Source: Cymodocea nodosa (lineage: Eukaryota > Streptophyta > Magnoliopsida > Alismatales > Cymodoceaceae). Taken from it: a stretch of DNA of 64,000 bases. The notes beneath the pieces were generated by a model. That model was not told the DNA's origin and searched no databases. It was given only the letters and a program-made list of their open reading frames with translations. The position numbers were made by a program, and so were the translations under genes. The stretch is taken from contig CM072343.1 of assembly GCA_036874045.1 (NCBI GenBank), forward strand, positions 1,136,001 to 1,200,000. Reading direction: 5' to 3'. Positions 62,149-64,000 of this stretch are shown here, piece after piece (positions within the stretch are counted from its first letter, which is position 1; the number at the start of each line of letters is the position of its first letter).

Positions 62149-64000
62149 TCAATCTGATATCTTCATTTCTACTCCAAGAATGTCCTTGACCATCTCATAC
62201 GTGACAAATGCTATCGCTATGGATGGTACCACCTGAACGACCAAACAAATGCATTAGAGCAGTGCCTGGAAATTTTCAATCTATACAAATGATCAAAAAG
62301 CGCTAAATTAGAGAAAGTTGTGAGGTTTCGCTTCATTACTTGATGCACTGAAATTTGTGATCGTATTTTATGCAAATGCAGAGAAATGATTTTCAACTTT
62401 TAATGGGGTGTGTGTGTGAGTATTTGGGGGGTGGAGGGGGGGGGGGGGCGTTTGCTTTTTTGAGCAACAGGATAGAAATGGGAGATTCAACGAAATTTGG
62501 CAAAAGACTTTCAACTAGTTAAGAGAATTAAAAGAGTCATCTCAGTGATTTAAGAATGACACATTCAATACAGTTTCCGTTCAGGAGTGAAGACGAATTT
62601 GCAGAACAGAAAAAATACGTTACCTTCACTGAGTTGGGGACCAGTCCTTTATACAACGCTCCAAAGCCTTCATGCTTAACTGTTTTTCTGAAAGCATCAA
62701 CCATTCCTGTATACTGGATTGGTGCCTTGTTTTTTCCTTCACCTGTCACGATCGAAGCAGCATCCTTCCAACCAGCCATTTGCATTCTTCTTCTTATAAC
62801 ATCCAGCGGGTAGGCAACAGTCTGACCAACTGTCCCGGCAGCAGCTCCACATGCAAGTCTTGTGGTAACATTCAATTCATTTCCTTCAATCAGCCCATAC
62901 GGGTTTGTTTTGACTATCCAATCCTTTAAAGACTCGTAAACAGCAAAGTTAAGGCCCACATATGGCACCTATAAGCAGCACGTAATATCATCCATTAATT
63001 TAATTAATTCAACGGAACAAATCCAGAAAATACAAGAGACATGAAGTTTTCCGAGGCTTAAAAAAATCTTCCCAAGAAGCCTGGAATATGAAACTCATGA
63101 AGAATTTAATTTGAATGAGGATGCATGATTATATTGGTTTAGTTTCCTCTCCTAATTCTTTCGTTCACTTCCTTTCCATGCACTAAAATGATAGAGCTTC
63201 TCCAAAAAGAACTAATTAAAAAAGTTGAATGAACGTATTGATGTCCATCAGTCCAAAATAGGACCCAATTATTGGATTATAAAGATTAACATAAAATGTG
63301 AATTGAATTTTTTTCCTGGGACCTCAGATGTGTTGTCAACCTATTAAAAACTCTTACCAAAAAGTTTAACCTAACTCCTACATCAATAGCCAATTAATCT
63401 CTACAAGGACGAATGACTATCGGTAGATTCAAACTATTTACGAATAAATGCTAAATCACAGTGTTATATTTGTTGATAAATATTTCATGCAAAGAATGTT
63501 TACATATGGGTGAAATAGCACCTACCACTCCAATGACCGAAGGAAGCCACCCTTTGTACAAGGCCCGGAAACCTTCTTGACGGAAGATTGTGGTCAACGC
63601 ATGAAAGATTCCTCTATATTGGTAAGGAGACTTGTCAGTCTGCATTAAAGAAGACAGATGTCAGAAGAATCACACTCTTGGCGCCAGTATGTTATTAAGT
63701 GAACATTAAGACTTTTTGAGAACCAAGTGGAGGAAAACTCCTGTGATACCTGTACAGTAATTCTGCCTCTAACCATGTCCATGGGATAGGTTGCAGACAT
63801 AGCTATTATTCCAGCACATGCTCCAGCTCCAAGACGCAAGACAGGGCTGAGCTCCGCATTTTCTGAAATAATTTCAAAGAAGTCATCTCTAAGAACATCA
63901 TCTCACAATGACAAACAAACAGAAATTAATGAAGCTGTAAAATATCACATGAAGGAGAAAGGTTGTAATACCATTTCCAGTCTGCCATCGATAGAGCCAC
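62149..64000 (-). CDS. ADNT1: Mitochondrial adenine nucleotide carrier, ADNT1-like (5' part missing)
   Basis: A six-helix inner-membrane carrier; Arabidopsis ADNT1 exchanges AMP, ADP and ATP across the mitochondrial inner membrane. Exons seen: 63972 to beyond 64000, 63750-63862, 63526-63639, 62624-62968 and 62149-62232 (stop TGA). All borders are GT-AG and phases match. They encode the second and third carrier repeats: LYRWQTGNENAELSPVLRLG, ACAGIIAMSATYPMDMVRGR (signature PMDMVRGR), YQYRGIFHALTTIFRQEGF, YKGWLPSVIGV, VPYVGLNFAVYESLKDW, ACGAAAGTVGQTVAYPLDVI (signature PLDVIRRR), FRKTVKHEGFGALYKG, VPSIAIAFVTYEMVKDILG. The first repeat and start lie beyond the right edge. The NPYGL and MAGWKDA segments favour ADNT1 over the related CoA carriers. 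Confidence 0.93.
62427..62448 (+). repeat. G-run in the last intron of the carrier gene
   Basis: Three G-runs, the last of about 13 G, stand close together (GGGGGG, TGGA, then the long run), preceded by (TG)n. The strand could form a G-quadruplex in DNA; the transcript is C-rich here. Confidence 0.8.

Noticed and set aside
1-64000. tRNA, rRNA genes and CRISPR arrays
   Set aside because: I saw no segment with a tRNA-like fold, rRNA signature or regularly spaced short repeats; the repeats found are transposon or minisatellite in nature.

Overview
This is nuclear DNA from a flowering plant. The evidence is AT-rich intergenic sequence, genes of many exons with long introns, plant-only protein families, and plant LINE, LTR and MITE remains. 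The very GC-rich, intronless ERF gene beside AT-rich intergenic DNA would suit a non-grass monocot, but that is only a weak inference.

Layout. (1) 1-12.95 kb, minus strand: a cyclic nucleotide-gated channel gene (CNGC). Its 3' part, with the cyclic-nucleotide-binding domain, lies beyond the left edge. Its introns hold RTE-type LINE fragments, a copia-type solo LTR inserted into one of those LINEs, and the 3' end of a chromodomain Ty3 fossil. (2) 13-18.5 kb: intergenic, with a G-box cluster and LTR-like sequence. (3) 18.57-25.3 kb, minus: a complete gene of the plant-specific TIGR01589 (A_thal_3526) family, function unknown, with an uncertain first coding exon. (4) 25.4-39.6 kb: mostly intergenic and AT-rich, with a GC-rich island at 28.6-29.0 kb, a few orphan exon-like pieces at 30.3-32.2 kb, and simple repeats. 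(5) 39.6-40.4 kb, plus: an intronless AP2/ERF transcription factor close to ERF061. (6) 41.6-58.9 kb, minus: a complete 17-exon FTSH11-like AAA metalloprotease gene that splices in frame to 784 residues. Its introns carry a foldback element with an internal minisatellite, a 280-bp duplication, a GGGGTGGGC-type MITE and a LINE. (7) 59-62.1 kb: intergenic. (8) 62.15-64 kb, minus: the 3' half of a mitochondrial adenine nucleotide carrier like ADNT1, running off the right edge.

The genes are unrelated neighbours: an ion channel, a conserved protein of unknown function, a transcription factor, an organelle protease and a mitochondrial carrier. I see no operon-like or cluster logic and no convincing new biological system. 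The most interesting material is the channel's unusual pore triplet, the repeats packed into FTSH11 intron 9, the unresolved start of the TIGR01589 gene, and the unidentified exon-like pieces near 30-32 kb.
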